Shown one piece after another: positions 1 to 8,428 of a stretch of DNA of 64,000 nt (the stretch's first letter is position 1; each line of letters begins with the position of its first letter). The notes beneath the pieces are model-generated. The model was given only the letters and a program-made list of their open reading frames with translations. It was not told the DNA's origin and did not search any database. A program made the translations under genes and the position numbers. Source of the DNA: Vibrio sinaloensis (GTDB lineage Bacteria > Pseudomonadota > Gammaproteobacteria > Enterobacterales > Vibrionaceae); the NCBI RefSeq assembly GCF_023195835.1, contig NZ_CP096200.1, positions 372,001 to 436,000 of the forward strand, in the 5' to 3' direction.

Positions 1-1047
1 AAGCAGACCGCCCAACGCCGCCCCAATCAACGCCAGCAACGCAGATTCACGCACAAAACTGGCAACGATTTCACTAGGATAGGTTCCCAGCGCCGACAAG
101 GTGCCGATTTCCCGGGTTCGTTCAGTCACCGACATGGTCATAGTATTAAACAGCGCAACAAACACCACCAAAGCCATCACCGCGCCCATTATGCCAAAAA
201 TTCGATCGTATAAGTCTTTGACCTTATTGTAGAAAAAGGCTCTTTCCTGCCATGGCGTCACCTCAACATCTTGTGCCAATGTCAGTTGGTTCAACTGCGC
301 TTCTACCCAGCGCTGCATGCGCTCCGTTTGTTCGGTATCAAATAGAAATACCGACAGGGTGCTGACTTTATTACTCGACAGCAGTTGCTGCGCCGAATCG
401 ATATGCAGATACAACTGACGTTTGTCGAGCTCTGGGACGCCAGTCGAATAGATGCCGCGAACTTTGTAGTCATAAGCGTTCAGTGCGCCGTCGCTTGTTG
501 TTGCGAGTAAGGTCACCCAATCGCCTGGCTGCACATTGAGATTTCGCGCCAGATCAACGCCTAACACCACTTCTGGCTCCGCTGGGTCGTAACGCGAAGA
601 GTGGATGCTGGATAGCGTCTTTCCTTGGCGAACATCAAGAAACGGCCCTTTCATATCAAATTCGCGCTCATTGACCCCAATACCGACGAAAATCGTTGAT
701 TTATTGCCATTTGAAACCAGCCCGGTGAAATCAATTCTCGGCTGAACCCCTCGCACCGCCTCATTGGCGAGCAACTGCTTAACGATGGCTGGGGCATCTG
801 CCAATCCATTGGCCAGTGGCATCTCCTCATCTTGCTCAAAAAAGCCTGGCTGGCTAATGGTTAAATGGCCAGTATCACGCGCCGTTGATTCTTTGAGCGA
901 TTGGTAGGTATAGAGACCGAAACCACCAGCGGAGGTAAGCGCAAATATCGCGATGGCGATAATCAATATCGACAGCAAACTGCGGCGGCGATTTCGATGC
1001 AGATTTAAGTACGCGACACGTATTGTCAGCGGAATCAACTTGCCCAT
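1..1047 (-). CDS. MacB/LolC-type ABC exporter permease (3' end beyond the window)
   Basis: Inner-membrane permease of a MacB/FtsX-superfamily ABC exporter, read for 349 codons without a stop to the left edge, so the C-terminus is missing. A basic RNRRRS stretch (residues 18-23) precedes the first membrane segment (about 23-45). A large periplasmic MacB-like core domain follows, then a second membrane segment near 281-303 and the FtsX-family motif TERTREIG. The ATG at 1045-1047 lies inside the upstream ATPase gene (13-nt overlap), showing translational coupling. Such permeases act as mechanotransmission devices moving lipoproteins, peptides or drugs across the envelope; the substrate cannot be read from sequence. 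It could equally be a LolCE-like paralogue. Confidence 0.88.
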   Translation of the reverse strand, partial: MGKLIPLTIRVAYLNLHRNRRRSLLSILIIAIAIFALTSAGGFGLYTYQSLKESTARDTGHLTISQPGFFEQDEEMPLANGLADAPAIVKQLLANEAVRGVQPRIDFTGLVSNGNKSTIFVGIGVNEREFDMKGPFLDVRQGKTLSSIHSSRYDPAEPEVVLGVDLARNLNVQPGDWVTLLATTSDGALNAYDYKVRGIYSTGVPELDKRQLYLHIDSAQQLLSSNKVSTLSVFLFDTEQTERMQRWVEAQLNQLTLAQDVEVTPWQERAFFYNKVKDLYDRIFGIMGAVMALVVFVALFNTMTMSVTERTREIGTLSALGTYPSEIVASFVRESALLALIGAALGGLL

Positions 1048-1718
1048 TTCACTGCCTCCTGATTGATTTGACCATCGCACAGTTCGACCGAGCGGTCACA
1101 TTGCAGCGCCATGCGCGGATCGTGGGTGGCAACAATAAACGTGGTGTTTAATTGATGCCCTAGCTGCTTCATCATATCGATAACAATCGACGCGGTATGG
1201 CTGTCGAGACTCGCCGTCGGCTCATCAGCAATCACTAATTGCGGCTTGTGTACTAGCGCTCTTGCAATAGCAACTCGCTGCTGTTGGCCACCGGATAGAT
1301 TGTCAGGTCGGTGAAACGCCAAGTCAGCCAAGCCGACATTATCAAGGATATCGAGCGCCATGCGCTTTTGATCCGCCAGCGAATAACCGTTTAACATCAA
1401 CGGATAAGCGACATTCTCCCAGGCTGTCATCACAGGAATCAGGTTAAATCTCTGAAAAACAAACCCAAGTTGATGACGGCGCATTTTGGCCGCCTGCAAA
1501 GCCTGTTTTGGATATGCCTGACCGGCTAAACTGATGCTGCCTTGATACTCCATATCAAGCAGACCTAAGATGTTGAGCAACGTACTCTTGCCTGAGCCAG
1601 AAGGACCACACAAAGCGACCATCTCCCCTTTCTCAATCGCGCCGCCCACTTCAGTGAGGGCATTAACCCTTTGCTCACCTAAGCGATAGGTCTTACTGAT
1701 GTGATTAAATTCGATCAT
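1035..1718 (-). CDS. ABC exporter ATP-binding protein (MacB/LolD family)
   Basis: Cytoplasmic ATPase of 227 residues that powers the permease encoded next to it. Walker A GPSGSGKST is at about residue 38, the Q-loop lies in FVFQRFNL, the ABC signature reads LSGGQQQR and Walker B is LVIADEPT, followed by the H-loop in VATHDPR. Length and motif spacing fit the LolD/MacB/FtsE group (about 220-230 residues). The start has a good ribosome site (TAGGAG, 6-nt spacer). It is the second gene of a minus-strand operon, 9 nt after the periplasmic TPR-like gene and overlapping the permease gene by 13 nt. Confidence 0.93.
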   Translation of the reverse strand: MIEFNHISKTYRLGEQRVNALTEVGGAIEKGEMVALCGPSGSGKSTLLNILGLLDMEYQGSISLAGQAYPKQALQAAKMRRHQLGFVFQRFNLIPVMTAWENVAYPLMLNGYSLADQKRMALDILDNVGLADLAFHRPDNLSGGQQQRVAIARALVHKPQLVIADEPTASLDSHTASIVIDMMKQLGHQLNTTFIVATHDPRMALQCDRSVELCDGQINQEAVKWAS

Positions 1719-1727
1719 AACGGACTC

Positions 1728-2375
1728 CTAAGCCGCATCGCGCAACAAGGCTTGCGCTTGAGCAACGACCGTATGCTGTGGATACAAGCGCTGTAGATGC
1801 TCGACCCAAGCTTCGCCTTGCGCCTTATCTCCCGCCTTAAGCGCCGCTTTAACTGCGTAGAGATAGACCCATGAGGTGGCTTCAATCGGTTGCTGGGTAA
1901 AACTTGGCTCATGGAGTAGATCAAGGAATAGGTCATACCCGCGCTCAAAATGATTGAACATGTCTGGCAGAGAAGTAAAAGTAGAGGCGGCAATCGAACG
2001 AGCTAACAGTGACTCTGGCAACCCTTGAATTCTCGCTTGCTTCTCCAGTGCAATCGGTTGAGAGGCAAGGAGATCCAACCCTTTGCTAATGGTGGCCAAC
2101 CCTTGTTCAGTGTATTTCATTTTGTTCCAAGGCATCCAAGCATCACGACCCATTAACGTTTGGGTGCTGCCTAGATAAACCAGACTGAGGGCGTCTGTGC
2201 CTTGCGCTTCAATTTGCGCTGTTAACTGTTGATAGACTTGGGTGACTTTGTCTGCATCGCCTTGTGCCGCGAGATTATAGTCGGCGATCAACGCCTCACT
2301 AGGGGCTGCGAAGAGTGGACCTGCGCTAAGTGCAGAGAGACAAATCAGTGAAGCTAACCATGGCTTTTTCATCAT
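1728..2375 (-). CDS. Periplasmic TPR-like protein heading the ABC exporter operon
   Basis: Predicted exported protein of 215 residues. A signal peptide is clear: MMKKPW, hydrophobic core, and a likely cleavage site at FAA (residues about 22-24). The mature part is alpha-helical and Ala/Leu/Gln-rich, with helix pairs resembling TPR or Sel1 units (for example KAALKAGDKAQGEAWVEHL). I do not recognise a named family. As first gene of the operon, 9 nt before the ATPase gene, it probably is a periplasmic partner or adaptor of the exporter; that is inference from position. Start: two adjacent ATGs (2375 and 2372) follow AAGGGAATTAC. Confidence 0.75.
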   Translation of the reverse strand: MMKKPWLASLICLSALSAGPLFAAPSEALIADYNLAAQGDADKVTQVYQQLTAQIEAQGTDALSLVYLGSTQTLMGRDAWMPWNKMKYTEQGLATISKGLDLLASQPIALEKQARIQGLPESLLARSIAASTFTSLPDMFNHFERGYDLFLDLLHEPSFTQQPIEATSWVYLYAVKAALKAGDKAQGEAWVEHLQRLYPQHTVVAQAQALLRDAA

Positions 2376-2445
2376 GTAATTCCCTTGCTTGATTGAACAA
2401 GCAAAGATTACTTAAAGCAAAATTCCTGCGCTGAAGTTTGCGACC

Positions 2446-2491
2446 AAAGGTCGTTATCTGGCGTCAATGGTCAATTTCGAGCGTGAATGGT
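2446..2491 (-). promoter_or_regulatory. Three 20-bp-spaced direct repeats, candidate LytTR regulator site
   Basis: The minus strand carries ACCATT (2486-2491), ACCATT (2466-2471) and ACCTTT (2446-2451), each exactly 20 bp apart, 70-115 bp upstream of the ABC exporter operon start. The surrounding bases are also alike (GCGTCAATGGTCA, GCGTGAATGGTTA). LytTR-domain response regulators such as BtsR/YehT are known to bind ACC[GA][CT]T direct repeats at this period. No LytTR gene is in the window, so the regulator is inferred. Confidence 0.5.
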
Positions 2492-2613
2492 TAAGGGATA
2501 TCCATCTCACTCCGACACTGGTGGCAATTATTCACTATGCTGGGTAAAGTAGCGCTAAATTTATCGCTCTGAATAATATTGATTCGAGCAAACGCCACTG
2601 TTAGAGAGAAATT

Positions 2614-2862
2614 ATGATTAATGACGATAGAATCATTGCCGATTTACAAGAACTCGAAGCCTTTCTTGTCGCGGTTGAAAGCGGCGCATTAGGCCTCAAT
2701 AACGCCGCAGGGGTAGTACTCGCGACCAGCAACTCCGACGGGCGCCGATTTGTCGCCGTACTGGACGACAATAATCAGCTGATACTCGGTCGCTGGGTGA
2801 CCGAAGAGGTGTTTCAGACCGGTCAAGATCTTGTTCGCCATGGTCCAAAACGTAAACACTAA
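2614..2862 (+). CDS. Conserved small hypothetical protein
   Basis: Small soluble acidic protein of 82 residues that I cannot assign to a named family. It has an N-terminal helix rich in acidic and Leu residues (residues 2-25), then a beta-type stretch with the pattern RRFVAVLDDNNQLILG, and ends in a basic HGPKRKH tail. No signal peptide, membrane segment or metal-binding pattern is visible. GAGAG 5 nt before the ATG is an acceptable ribosome site. It stands alone between the divergent ABC operon and proVWX, with a hairpin after the stop. Confidence 0.6.
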   Translation: MINDDRIIADLQELEAFLVAVESGALGLNNAAGVVLATSNSDGRRFVAVLDDNNQLILGRWVTEEVFQTGQDLVRHGPKRKH

Positions 2863-3179
2863 TCAGCCTTGTACTAACCCCGCCTCAGCGAGGCTTCTGA
2901 CCTCGCTGAAAATACTTCGAATACGAATTTTTAAACCATAAGCAAAACCCCCTCTTCACAACCCATCCAGCGAGTTTTCAGTTGCAGGTGCAACTCATTT
3001 GCCGCCCCTTTTTAAGAACACAAAAAGCAAATAAAATCAGCACCTTAAGGTACAATCATGGTTCCTGTCATACCTTGCATATGCCGTCACATAGATATCC
3101 ATGCCTTGATCTATTCTTGAAATTTAATTAGAGTTCTAAACAATATTTAAGATAATCACTCTCTAAAAAAGGAAAAAAC
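2863..3179 (+). other. Intergenic region upstream of proVWX
   Basis: This 317-bp stretch holds a stem-loop just after the preceding gene (arms TCAGCGAGG 2885-2893 and CCTCGCTGA 2901-2909, no T-run). An AT-rich zone follows up to the proV ribosome site (AAGGA at 3170-3174). The osmotically controlled promoter of proVWX should lie here, but I see no -35/-10 pair good enough to place it. Confidence 0.4.
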
Positions 3180-4367
3180 ATGGATCCCATACTGGAAGTT
3201 AAGGGACTGTATAAGGTGTTTGGAGACGACACTGACCGCGCTTTTGAGATGATAGAAAAAGGCGCTGACAAAGACGCCGTTTTTGAAAAAACCGGACTCA
3301 CCATAGGTGTTAATGATGTCTCTCTAAGCATCAATGAAGGTGAGATATTCGTCATCATGGGCCTTTCTGGCTCAGGAAAATCCACTCTTGTTCGCCTACT
3401 CAATCGCCTCATCGAGCCCACCAAAGGTAACGTGTTTCTTAAGGGCAAAGATATCGCCCACATCACTGACCAAGAGCTACGAGAAGTTCGCCGCAACAAC
3501 ATCTCTATGGTGTTTCAAAATTTCGCGCTGATGCCGCATATGACAGTGATTGAAAATGCCTCATTTGGGCTTGAGCTTGCAGGCATCGACCCGGACGCCC
3601 GTCGCAAAGCTGCCTTTGACGCGCTCGAACGAGTCGGCTTAGAGGCATATTGCGACTCCTTTCCTGACGAGCTTTCGGGTGGTATGAAACAGCGGGTTGG
3701 TCTGGCTCGAGCGCTGGCTTGTGACCCAGATATTTTGCTAATGGACGAAGCCTTTTCGGCACTGGATCCATTGATCCGCACTGAAATGCAAGACGAGCTG
3801 ATTCGGCTGCAAAACGATGATAAGCGAACCATTGTGTTTATCTCACACGATCTTGATGAGGCGATGCGCATTGGCGATCGAATTGCCATTATGCAAAACG
3901 GCGCCGTTGTCCAAGTTGGCACACCAGATGAAATCTTGCACAAACCCGCCAACGACTATGTGGCCGCTTTCTTCCGAGGCGTCAACGTCGCCAGTGTTTT
4001 GACCGCGAAAGATATTGCACGCAAGAAACCTGCCGCAGTCTTCAAGAAGTCTGAGCACGACGGTCCTGCCTCTGCGATGCAGATCCTTATGGATAACGAC
4101 CGCGAATATGGCATCGTCATTGATCGCAGCAGCCGTTATTCCGGTATCGTTTCTGTCGATTCTCTGCGTGCCGCTCACAAAGAAAATCGCTCCTTAACCA
4201 GTGCTTTACTCGCAGATGGCATCACCTTAGAGCCCGATCAGCCCATCAACGATATTTTAGGCGCCGTGGCCAACGTTCCCTACTCGGTCCCTGTGGTCGA
4301 TCAACAGGGTAATTACTTTGGTGTCGTCACCAAATCTCGATTACTGCAAACCTTAGATAAGGAATAG
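3180..4367 (+). CDS. proV: Glycine betaine/proline ABC importer ATP-binding protein
   Basis: ATPase of the ProU-type osmoprotectant importer that takes up glycine betaine and related solutes under high salt. The 395-residue protein has an extended N-terminal region before Walker A (GLSGSGKST, about residue 61), signature LSGGMKQR, Walker [13 protein letters not shown] and H-loop FISHDLDE, typical of the QAT subfamily. The last 110 or so residues form a CBS-domain tail (residues about 285-395) of the kind that senses ionic strength in OpuA. It has an AAGGA ribosome site and is followed after 4 nt by proW. Confidence 0.95.
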   Translation: MDPILEVKGLYKVFGDDTDRAFEMIEKGADKDAVFEKTGLTIGVNDVSLSINEGEIFVIMGLSGSGKSTLVRLLNRLIEPTKGNVFLKGKDIAHITDQELREVRRNNISMVFQNFALMPHMTVIENASFGLELAGIDPDARRKAAFDALERVGLEAYCDSFPDELSGGMKQRVGLARALACDPDILLMDEAFSALDPLIRTEMQDELIRLQNDDKRTIVFISHDLDEAMRIGDRIAIMQNGAVVQVGTPDEILHKPANDYVAAFFRGVNVASVLTAKDIARKKPAAVFKKSEHDGPASAMQILMDNDREYGIVIDRSSRYSGIVSVDSLRAAHKENRSLTSALLADGITLEPDQPINDILGAVANVPYSVPVVDQQGNYFGVVTKSRLLQTLDKE

Positions 4368-4371
4368 CACT

Positions 4372-5457
4372 ATGTCATCAGAGCAAACCAATAGCGATCC
4401 GTGGTCTCAGACCACCACACAACAAACTGATCCCTGGGGCCAAACGACTGACAGCAGTGCTTCGGCTAACGATTGGCTGACCAGTGAGTCTGTCGAGCAA
4501 GCGCCATTCGATATCATGAACCCTTTCCAAGATGCAGTGTTACCGCTGGATACTTGGGTAGAATCAGGGCTTAACTGGTTAGTCGAACATGGGCGTCCTG
4601 TGTTTCAGGCGATTCGTGTTCCAATCGATTTTATTCTCACCTCGTTCGAGACGGCGCTAGTCTCGACTCCAGCTCCTTTGATGCTGGTATTACTATTCTT
4701 ATTGGCTTGGCAGTTCTCTAGTTTACGCCTTGGCGTTGCTACCGTGCTGTCACTGACCTTCATTGGTCTCATTGGTGCTTGGTCACAAGCAATGACCACC
4801 TTAGCACTGGTGATGACATCGGTATTTTTCTGCTTGCTGATTGGACTACCGCTTGGTATCTGGCTTGCTCGCAGCAATACCGCCGCAAAATTTGTTCGGC
4901 CAATCTTAGATGCGATGCAGACGACACCGGCATTTGTCTATTTGGTCCCCATTGTGATGCTGTTTGGTATCGGTAACGTCCCTGGTGTCGTGGTCACCAT
5001 TATCTTCGCCTTACCGCCTGTGGTTCGTTTGACGATCTTGGGCATTCAGCAAGTGCCAGAAGAGCTGATTGAAGCAGGCCATTCGTTTGGCGCAAGCAGT
5101 AAACAGATGTTGTACCGCATTCAGCTTCCACTTGCGCTGCCAACCATTATGGCTGGGGTAAACCAAACCCTGATGCTGTCACTCTCTATGGTAGTGATTG
5201 CCTCGATGATCGCCGTCGGCGGCTTAGGGCAAATGGTGTTGCGTGGTATCGGACGTCTAGATATGGGGCTCGCCGCGGTCGGCGGTTTGGGTATCGTTAT
5301 CCTTGCCATACTGCTTGATCGCATTACCCAAGAGCTCGGAGCCAATGCAGGTAACACCAAACTGCGTTGGTATCAAACAGGCCCTATTTCTCTTATCACC
5401 AAACAATTTGCTAAGCAGAACAAACCTCAAGTAACTCTTAAGGAGAACCTTAAATGA
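4372..5457 (+). CDS. proW: Glycine betaine/proline ABC importer permease
   Basis: Membrane permease of the ProU importer, 361 residues. The first 80-90 residues are polar and rich in Ser, Thr, Gln and Trp (repeated [14 protein letters not shown]), matching the long periplasmic or cytoplasmic tail of ProW. At least six membrane segments follow, and the EAA loop reads [26 protein letters not shown] (contact motif with ProV), here given only for the core EAGHSFGAS. The stop codon overlaps the start of proX (ATGA), so the two are coupled. Function follows from family and operon. Confidence 0.95.
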   Translation: MSSEQTNSDPWSQTTTQQTDPWGQTTDSSASANDWLTSESVEQAPFDIMNPFQDAVLPLDTWVESGLNWLVEHGRPVFQAIRVPIDFILTSFETALVSTPAPLMLVLLFLLAWQFSSLRLGVATVLSLTFIGLIGAWSQAMTTLALVMTSVFFCLLIGLPLGIWLARSNTAAKFVRPILDAMQTTPAFVYLVPIVMLFGIGNVPGVVVTIIFALPPVVRLTILGIQQVPEELIEAGHSFGASSKQMLYRIQLPLALPTIMAGVNQTLMLSLSMVVIASMIAVGGLGQMVLRGIGRLDMGLAAVGGLGIVILAILLDRITQELGANAGNTKLRWYQTGPISLITKQFAKQNKPQVTLKENLK

Positions 5458-6461
5458 ACAACTCATGGAAGAAATCACTGACATTAAGTGCCCTTTCAAC
5501 CCTCGCCCTTTCCGCAAGCGTATCTGCATCTAAGCTTCCTGGTGAAGGTGTTACGGTGCAACCGGTTCAGTCCACTGTGGCTGAAGAGACATTCCAGACT
5601 CTGATCGTGAATCGCGCTCTTGAAGAGCTTGGCTATGAGGTTCAACCTACGAAAGAGGTCGACTACAACGTCGGCTATACTTCGATTGCCAAAGGGGATG
5701 CCACGTTCCTTGCGGTTGGTTGGTTCCCGCTTCATGCCGATAAGTACACCATGGCAGGCGGCGATGATAAATTTTTCCGCCAAGGTCAGTATATCTCAGG
5801 TGCCGCACAAGGTTATTTGATCGATAAGAAAACCGCTGAGAAGTATGGCATCACTAATATCGGTCAGCTTAAAGATCCTAAACTGGCGAAACTGTTCGAC
5901 GCCAATGATGATGGCAAAGCGGATCTGACGGGTTGTAACCCAGGCTGGGGTTGTGAATTAGTGATTGAAGAACAGCTCGACGCATACCAACTGCGCGACA
6001 CAGTCAGCCATAACCAAGGTAACTACGCTGCGATCATCGCCGATACGATTTCTCGCTACAACAAAGGCGAGTCTATCTTGTATTACACTTGGACTCCGTA
6101 CTGGGTAAGTGGCGTACTGGTTCCGGGTGAGGACGTGGTTTGGCTAGAGGTGCCATTCTCTGCGCTACCGGGCGAACGTAAAAACGTTGATACCACGTTG
6201 TCTAACGGCAAAAACTACGGTTTCGAAATGAACTCGATGCGCATTGTGGCTAACAAAGAGTTTGCTGAGAACAACCCTGCAGCGGCCAAGCTGTTTGAAA
6301 TCATTAAAGTCAACATCAATGACGTCAGTGCACAAAATATGATGATGAGCGAAGGCAAAAATAGCTCAGCCGATATTGAAGCGCATGTTAACGGTTGGAT
6401 CAAAGCCAACCAAGATCTGTTTGACTCTTGGGTTGAACAAGCCAAGCAAACCGCGCTTTAG
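5454..6461 (+). CDS. proX: Glycine betaine/proline ABC importer periplasmic binding protein
   Basis: Periplasmic receptor of the ProU importer, 335 residues. A signal peptide spans about residues 1-26 (MNNSWKKS then hydrophobic core ending SVSAS). The mature protein is rich in Trp and Tyr ([18 protein letters not shown]), as expected for the aromatic cage holding quaternary ammonium ligands. Two Cys in GCNPGWGCE can form the disulfide seen in ProX. It overlaps proW by 4 nt, has an AAGGAG ribosome site and is followed by a clear terminator, so it ends the operon. Confidence 0.95.
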   Translation: MNNSWKKSLTLSALSTLALSASVSASKLPGEGVTVQPVQSTVAEETFQTLIVNRALEELGYEVQPTKEVDYNVGYTSIAKGDATFLAVGWFPLHADKYTMAGGDDKFFRQGQYISGAAQGYLIDKKTAEKYGITNIGQLKDPKLAKLFDANDDGKADLTGCNPGWGCELVIEEQLDAYQLRDTVSHNQGNYAAIIADTISRYNKGESILYYTWTPYWVSGVLVPGEDVVWLEVPFSALPGERKNVDTTLSNGKNYGFEMNSMRIVANKEFAENNPAAAKLFEIIKVNINDVSAQNMMMSEGKNSSADIEAHVNGWIKANQDLFDSWVEQAKQTAL

Positions 6462-6490
6462 TTTCGAGACCATTCGGCAATAAACAACAA

Positions 6491-6513
6491 GGGAGCCTGC
6501 ACGGCTCCCTTTT
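6491..6513 (+). terminator. Rho-independent terminator of proVWX
   Basis: Stem GGGAGCC (6491-6497) and GGCTCCC (6503-6509) with a 5-nt loop, followed by TTTT. It lies 30 nt after the proX stop. Confidence 0.85.
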
Positions 6514-6533
6514 CACGTCTAGATGTACAGTGA

Positions 6534-7799
6534 TTAACGCTGCGGCGGCGTGCCCTCGGCGTTAGAAAGCACCGCATCCATTTGCACCTTCGCACCCAAA
6601 GCAATTTGGCTTACACCAATCACAGTGCGCGCTGGAAGTTCATGGTTAAAGAACTCAGGATACACTTGCTCCACTGCCGCAAGATCGGCCATATCAACCA
6701 ACTGGATATTTACTTTAACAATGTCATCCATCTTATGGCCGATACTTTCGATGATGGCTTTAATATTGCTCAAACACTGCGTCGCTTGCTCTGCCACGCC
6801 GCCCTCAACGACTTGATCGCTATTGGCCACTCTCGGTAGCTGACCGGTCAGGTGATTGTAGTGAGAGAAGGCCACGGTTTGGGTCGACAGTGGACAAACT
6901 GGCGCTTGGTCGGTGTTGTTGGCGCGAATCACAATGCCATGGCGATCTTCCACTTCTTGCGGCGGTGTGCCATCTCCGTGTGAGATAGAGACATCGATTT
7001 GCACTAGCGCACCCATTGGCAGACGTGACACCTGAATCACAGAGCGCGCAGGCATGTATCCTACAGTGCGAGCAATTGACGAGTCAGGGAAGAAAGTGGT
7101 GTAGACCTCATTAACCGCGTCCATGTGGGCCAAATCGGTCACATAGACATTGGCTTTCACAATATCGTCAAACGGCACATCGATACTTTCCATGATCTGT
7201 TTGATGTTACGCAGACACTGCGCTGTTTGCGCCTTAATGCCCCCATCTACCACTGCGCCTTTTTCTGGGCAAACCGGTAGTTGGGCGCCAATGTTATTGT
7301 AGTGAGAAAACGCGACCGTTTGAGTCGCCAGTTCGCTAATAGGCGCTCGCTCGGTGTTTCGTGACAGCTTCACAAGTTCACAGGGCGCCTGAGGGTAAGT
7401 GCCCTCGCCGTTAGAGATCAGTGCATCCATCTGCACCAACGCATCACCGTGTGGTAGCGCCGCAACCTCAATCACAGTGCGAGTGGGTAACAAGTTATCA
7501 AAGAAACTGGCATAGACCTCGTCAACCTGTGCTAAATGGTCAAGGTTTTTAAGAAAAATCGTCACCTTGACCACATCATCCATCACATGGTCAATACTTT
7601 CGACGATCGCTTTGATATTGGTTAAACATTGTCTTGCTTGATCCTGAATGTCGCCCACCACAAGCGCCCCGGTTTTCGGGTCGATGGGCAGTTGCGCCGA
7701 AAAGTTATTGTAGTGAGAAAATGCGACTGTTTGCGTTGATTGTGCGCAGATAGGCGCCAGCTCTGTGTTTCTCGATACTTTGATGATTTCGCCAGTCAT
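6534..7799 (-). CDS. Three tandem RidA (YjgF) domains in one polypeptide
   Basis: A 421-residue protein built from three RidA/Rid-family domains (about residues 5-137, 142-285 and 292-421). Each repeat has QTVAFSHYN, the helix CL.NIK.I.ESI, D[DI][VI]VK and the strand pattern RTVI.V or ARSVI.V. RidA proteins are normally single-domain (about 130 residues) homotrimers that hydrolyse reactive enamine/imine intermediates such as 2-aminoacrylate, using an Arg that binds the substrate carboxylate. That Arg is present in all three repeats (PTRT, PARS, PART). The E. coli Tyr17 position appears replaced by Thr and Glu120 by Asp in each, so chemistry may differ. Monocistronic. Confidence 0.9.
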   Translation of the reverse strand: MTGEIIKVSRNTELAPICAQSTQTVAFSHYNNFSAQLPIDPKTGALVVGDIQDQARQCLTNIKAIVESIDHVMDDVVKVTIFLKNLDHLAQVDEVYASFFDNLLPTRTVIEVAALPHGDALVQMDALISNGEGTYPQAPCELVKLSRNTERAPISELATQTVAFSHYNNIGAQLPVCPEKGAVVDGGIKAQTAQCLRNIKQIMESIDVPFDDIVKANVYVTDLAHMDAVNEVYTTFFPDSSIARTVGYMPARSVIQVSRLPMGALVQIDVSISHGDGTPPQEVEDRHGIVIRANNTDQAPVCPLSTQTVAFSHYNHLTGQLPRVANSDQVVEGGVAEQATQCLSNIKAIIESIGHKMDDIVKVNIQLVDMADLAAVEQVYPEFFNHELPARTVIGVSQIALGAKVQMDAVLSNAEGTPPQR

Positions 7800-8428
7800 T
7801 GTAATAGTTATCCTTTTGTTTCTCTGTAAGACGCCAGACGCGCTAACACGCCGGATAGGTCTTGGTCGGGTTATTGGATGAGTGGCGAGATAGTAAGAGA
7901 TAGCTTAGATAACGAGTGTGACAGAGCTCTAATTCGCTCCGTTACCACTTGTGATAAAAGTAAGGATATTTAGTCAGTTAGCGACTAATTATCTGCCTTA
8001 ACCAAGCAGCAAGTCGCACCGAAAATCGTTCACTCTCATATTCATCCAAGCCGAGTGAATTTAATGTCGCGGCAACAAGCAGTAAATCCAGATGCTTTTG
8101 TCGAGATTTGATAATGCGCTCACAGTAACGAGCCGATTACGAAGCTAACAACTCAAACTACGTGCTTGTTAAACCCAGATAGCTGCATAAAGTCGCGGGC
8201 GATAACAGCTTTGCAACCGGGAAAACACAAGCGACAAACCAAATTAAACACAATGCAACACACCGGATTGAGTCATCGACCACTAATGGATCAGAAAATC
8301 GGAAAAAGACCGAACAAACAACGCGCTAGAGGGCTTATCGTCACGACAAAATGATTTCGTGGAAGTTTTGCTAACCTCATGCTCAGTTGTGGCTAGAATG
8401 GCGCAACTTTTCTATTCGGATAGCCTCG
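7800..8428. other. Intergenic region between the triple-RidA gene and paeA
   Basis: About 630 bp without an intact gene. It contains the promoter region of the triple-RidA gene, a start-less open frame that looks like a gene remnant (7978-8136), and the promoter region of paeA on the right. I found no inverted terminal repeats that would mark an insertion sequence. Confidence 0.5.
7978..8136 (-). pseudogene. Start-less open frame, possible gene remnant
   Basis: A 52-codon open frame bounded by in-frame stops, with no ATG, GTG or TTG near its beginning. Its translation looks protein-like, with an amphipathic helical pattern (RYCERIIKSRQKHLDLLL, then LGLDEYESERF and AAWLRQII). The same frame continues upstream through two stops with protein-like segments (LLSPATLCSYLGLTST). 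This suggests the 3' end of a decayed gene. I do not recognise the family. Confidence 0.35.

Noticed and set aside
651..839. Frame inside the ABC permease gene
   Set aside because: It is in another frame of a well-supported membrane protein gene; no independent signal.
2885..2909. Hairpin after the 82-residue gene as a rho-independent terminator
   Set aside because: The stem is good but no T-run follows on either strand, so it is mentioned only as a stem-loop.
8166..8354. Open frame of 62 codons on the plus strand before paeA
   Set aside because: No ribosome site, low-complexity basic translation, and it lies in a region with decayed sequence on the other strand.
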